A stretch of 42,001 bases of DNA from assembly GCA_018671515.1 (NCBI GenBank), contig JABHHN010000039.1, positions 1 through 42,001 of the forward strand. The letters run 5' to 3'. The position numbers and the translations under genes were made by a program. Positions 40,094-42,001 of this stretch are shown here, piece after piece. Position 1 is the first letter of the stretch. Each line of letters opens with the position of its first letter. The DNA comes from an archaeon (GTDB lineage: Archaea > Nanobdellota > Nanobdellia > Woesearchaeales > GW2011-AR15). The notes beneath the pieces are model-generated. The model worked only from the letters and a program-made list of their open reading frames with translations, was not told the origin of the DNA and did not search any database.

Positions 40094-40867
40094 CTAAAAA
40101 AAACTGATAATCAAAATTAAAATCCCTAATGCAAAACAATAATATGAAAATTTATGAAAACCATCATTATTTATTATCTTAACAAGGAATTTTAATGTGA
40201 TATAACCAATTATTGCAGAGGATAAAAAACCTAGAACCATAGAAGATAATGGTTCAGAACCAACTCCATTTTTTATAAATAAATAAACATTGGCTCCAAG
40301 TATTGCAGGAATTGAAAGTAAAAATGAAAACATTGCTACTTTTTCTTTTTTTATTCCTAAATACATCCCTGTGCTTATTGTCATACCACTACGTGAGACG
40401 CCTGGAAATACTGCTAATGCTTGTACAATTCCTATCAATATAGAACTTAACAAAGTTAAATCTTTTTTTTCTTTTTTCTTTTTTGTTCCTATCAAAACTA
40501 AACCTGTAAATATTAATGCAAATCCTACATAAAACAAATTTGAAGATATTCCATCAATATATCCACTTACAAAAAAACCAAATATCCCTATAGGAATACT
40601 TCCAACAAAGAGAAAAAAAAACAATTTAAAATATTCATCTTTAAAATCTAGTCTTATAACAGATTTTATTATCTTAAATATTTCATCCCTATAATAAAAT
40701 ATTACAACTAATATTGTTCCTAAATGCAATATCATATCAAAAAAAACACTTGATTCTATATCCATGAATTTATGAAAGATTGCTAAGTGACCTGAACTTG
40801 AAATTGGAAGCCATTCTGTAATACCTTGTACAATTCCTAAAATAATTGCCTGAATTATGTTTACCAT
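40094..40867 (-). CDS. uppP: Undecaprenyl-diphosphatase family protein (UppP/BacA)
   Basis: 257 residues, about eight helices. The two catalytic motifs are present: EWLPISSSGHL (residues 18-28) and FPGVSRSGMTIS near 155. In bacteria it recycles undecaprenyl diphosphate; in archaea the lipid carrier is a shorter or saturated polyprenyl (dolichol-like) diphosphate used for glycosylation, in keeping with the N-glycosylation sequons on exported proteins here. Spaced from the DsbA-like gene by 116 bp. Confidence 0.93.
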   Translation of the reverse strand: MVNIIQAIILGIVQGITEWLPISSSGHLAIFHKFMDIESSVFFDMILHLGTILVVIFYYRDEIFKIIKSVIRLDFKDEYFKLFFFLFVGSIPIGIFGFFVSGYIDGISSNLFYVGFALIFTGLVLIGTKKKKEKKDLTLLSSILIGIVQALAVFPGVSRSGMTISTGMYLGIKKEKVAMFSFLLSIPAILGANVYLFIKNGVGSEPLSSMVLGFLSSAIIGYITLKFLVKIINNDGFHKFSYYCFALGILILIISFF

Positions 40868-40918
40868 TTAATTACCTCTAATACTTAATGTTTAATTATG
40901 TTTTCATTTAATTAATCC

Positions 40919-42001
40919 TTATACTTGGACTGCTGTCCTTATGTATTCATCAAGGATTCTTGAAAATTGATTCTTATCTTTTACATATAATAATTTTTGA
41001 TAAAGTTCTTGATTATGAAATACTTTTTTTATCCATTCTGCAAAATCATTTTTCTCGTGATTGTTATGATGATCAAAAACAATCATATCTATTGATTTTA
41101 TTTTATCATTAAGCTCTATAATGTTTTTTAGTATCGTTCCATCTGCTAATTTAAAATACCTTTCAGGTTCAACATTTGGATTTACTTTTTCTTTGTGAAT
41201 ATTTTTAGGTTCTGAATTTAAAGCATTTAAATTCATTACATATTTTGAATCAATAAAAAATTTAATTTCTTCTTCTAACTCTGACCTTAATTCATCTTTT
41301 ATCTCTTCTTTTATTTTTGGTTCTATCTCTTTTATTATATGATTCTCTATTTTTGGAGTAATATCTATTTCAATTTCTCCTTTTAATTTCCCTATTTCTC
41401 GCCTTGAAATTCTGTTAATTTCTTTTGCAATAAGTTCTGGATTTTCTAATATTCTTGATATCTTTGCCATAATCTCTTTATCAATATGTTTTTCTGATTC
41501 TGAATATTTCTGTATCTCTTCAGCAATCAGATCTGCCATTTGTATTCTATCTTTAACATTTTTTATCTTTTCTGCTAGTTCTGGTAATTCAATTACTTCT
41601 TTTACCCAATTATAGAAATCATTCTTATTGTCATTAACATGATCTATGAATTTTTCATATTCAATATCTGTCAAAATTGAATCTAATTCAATAAGATTTT
41701 TTAAAACTCTTCCATCTTTCATCCTAAAATATTTTTCAGGTCTTATTAGATTTTTTTGTCTCATTTCTTTAATTGGCATTCTTCTAAAATAATCCATATC
41801 AGCTTCTTTTTGAATTCTTTGTGGTTCTTGTACAAATACTTTTTCATTTGGTTTCTCAACTATTTTTACTTCTTCTTTTACTTCTTCTTTTACTTCTTCT
41901 TTTACTTCTTCTTTTACTTCTTCTTTTACTTCTTCTTTTACTTCTTCTTTTACTTCTTCTTTTACTTCTTCTTTTACTTCTTCTTTTACTTCTTCTTTTA
42001 C
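40919..42001 (-). CDS. Double DUF5752-like protein with (VKEE) repeat, N-terminus beyond window
   Basis: At least 360 residues; the reading frame runs off the window end. Towards the C-terminus are two DUF5752-like modules, each starting with PE(K/R)YF(R/K)(M/L)(K/A)DG(R/T)(V/I)LKN(L/I)IEL and holding (K)NDF(Y/A)(N/E)W(V/I)K(E/K)V, separated by a Lys/Glu coiled-coil region. Upstream of the Met at 41797, which is not needed as a start, lies an acidic/basic repeat of Val-Lys-Glu-Glu. The same module as in the PAS protein at 22464, so a shared partner is likely. Not otherwise recognised. Confidence 0.65.
   Translation of the reverse strand, partial: VKEEVKEEVKEEVKEEVKEEVKEEVKEEVKEEVKEEVKEEVKEEVKIVEKPNEKVFVQEPQRIQKEADMDYFRRMPIKEMRQKNLIRPEKYFRMKDGRVLKNLIELDSILTDIEYEKFIDHVNDNKNDFYNWVKEVIELPELAEKIKNVKDRIQMADLIAEEIQKYSESEKHIDKEIMAKISRILENPELIAKEINRISRREIGKLKGEIEIDITPKIENHIIKEIEPKIKEEIKDELRSELEEEIKFFIDSKYVMNLNALNSEPKNIHKEKVNPNVEPERYFKLADGTILKNIIELNDKIKSIDMIVFDHHNNHEKNDFAEWIKKVFHNQELYQKLLYVKDKNQFSRILDEYIRTAVQV
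41867..42001 (-). repeat. 12-bp tandem repeat encoding (VKEE)n
   Basis: About 11 near-perfect copies of a 12-bp unit (plus-strand TACTTCTTCTTT) in frame with the gene above, continuing beyond the window. Variation in copy number would change only the length of a charged helix, not the frame. Confidence 0.9.

Noticed and set aside
39978-40139. 54-codon N-terminal extension of the DsbA-like protein
   Set aside because: It overlaps the end of uppP, and a GGAG site sits just before ATG 39977.
41867-42001. Tandem 12-bp repeats as a possible CRISPR or satellite
   Set aside because: They have no spacers and are in frame as coding (VKEE) repeats.

Overview
The window is a very A+T-rich stretch (roughly a quarter G+C by eye) from an archaeon. 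The archaeal call rests on a diphthine synthase (Dph5), an archaeal-type ribosomal protein uS15, a DHH/RecJ-family nuclease, TrmB, KaiC-like and ribbon-helix-helix proteins, UbiA plus geranylgeranyl-reductase-like genes, TATA boxes about 26 bp upstream of leaderless start codons, and two intron-containing tRNA genes. Small genes, 4-bp ATGA overlaps, many short DNA-binding proteins and lipoproteins with no recognisable relatives suggest a DPANN lineage (Woesearchaeota-like). That lineage call is inference. No rRNA, CRISPR array or insertion sequence was seen.

Layout. 1-5.5 kb: two large Cys-tailed lipoproteins flank dph5; the first is frameshifted at a CT repeat. 5.6-6.5 kb: a LAGLIDADG endonuclease gene runs into a tRNA-Gln(UUG) gene that carries a 28-nt D-loop insertion, followed by a tRNA-like remnant ending in a copy of the tRNA 3' end. 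6.7-9.8 kb: an AbiE-like regulator/nucleotidyltransferase pair, a free-standing EF-Tu domain-2-like protein and a Cys-rich exported protein. 9.8-13.8 kb: a Bax-inhibitor-1 family protein, uS15 with a coupled 24-codon leader ORF, a RecJ-like nuclease, a small winged-helix regulator and a membrane protein. 13.8-14.0 kb: tRNA-Arg(GCG) with a canonical bulge-helix-bulge intron and its own tRNA-like remnant. 14.0-19.9 kb: an energy-coupling-factor (ECF) transporter locus with fused EcfA, EcfT, three full and one broken copy of a putative S-component, another membrane protein, and a TrmB regulator with a clear operator. 19.9-22.3 kb: an HTH-degenerate-Nudix regulator diverging from an unannotated 38-aa membrane peptide with paired operators, then an MnmC-like methyltransferase. 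22.4-25.2 kb: a PAS protein, a coiled-coil protein and two ribbon-helix-helix proteins. 25.4-29.6 kb: UbiA and reductase genes facing an operon of AbrB-like, KaiC-like and V4R-like proteins. 30-38 kb: exported beta-sandwich proteins, an M28 peptidase, a CPA-type antiporter with a probable ATC start, and 6-phosphogluconolactonase. 38-42 kb: a GNAT, a tandem DsbA-like protein, UppP, and a protein with a 12-bp (VKEE) repeat tract cut by the window end.

The signals that familiar gene families do not explain are: (i) a family of three two-hairpin intergenic elements sharing GCAAGCCAG and TGTCT(T/C)GCA; (ii) remnants downstream of both tRNA genes that duplicate the tRNA 3' end; (iii) the divergent operator pair between the Nudix-like regulator and the small membrane peptide; (iv) the leader ORF coupled to uS15; and (v) the D-loop tRNA intron next to a homing endonuclease gene whose stop codon lies inside the tRNA.
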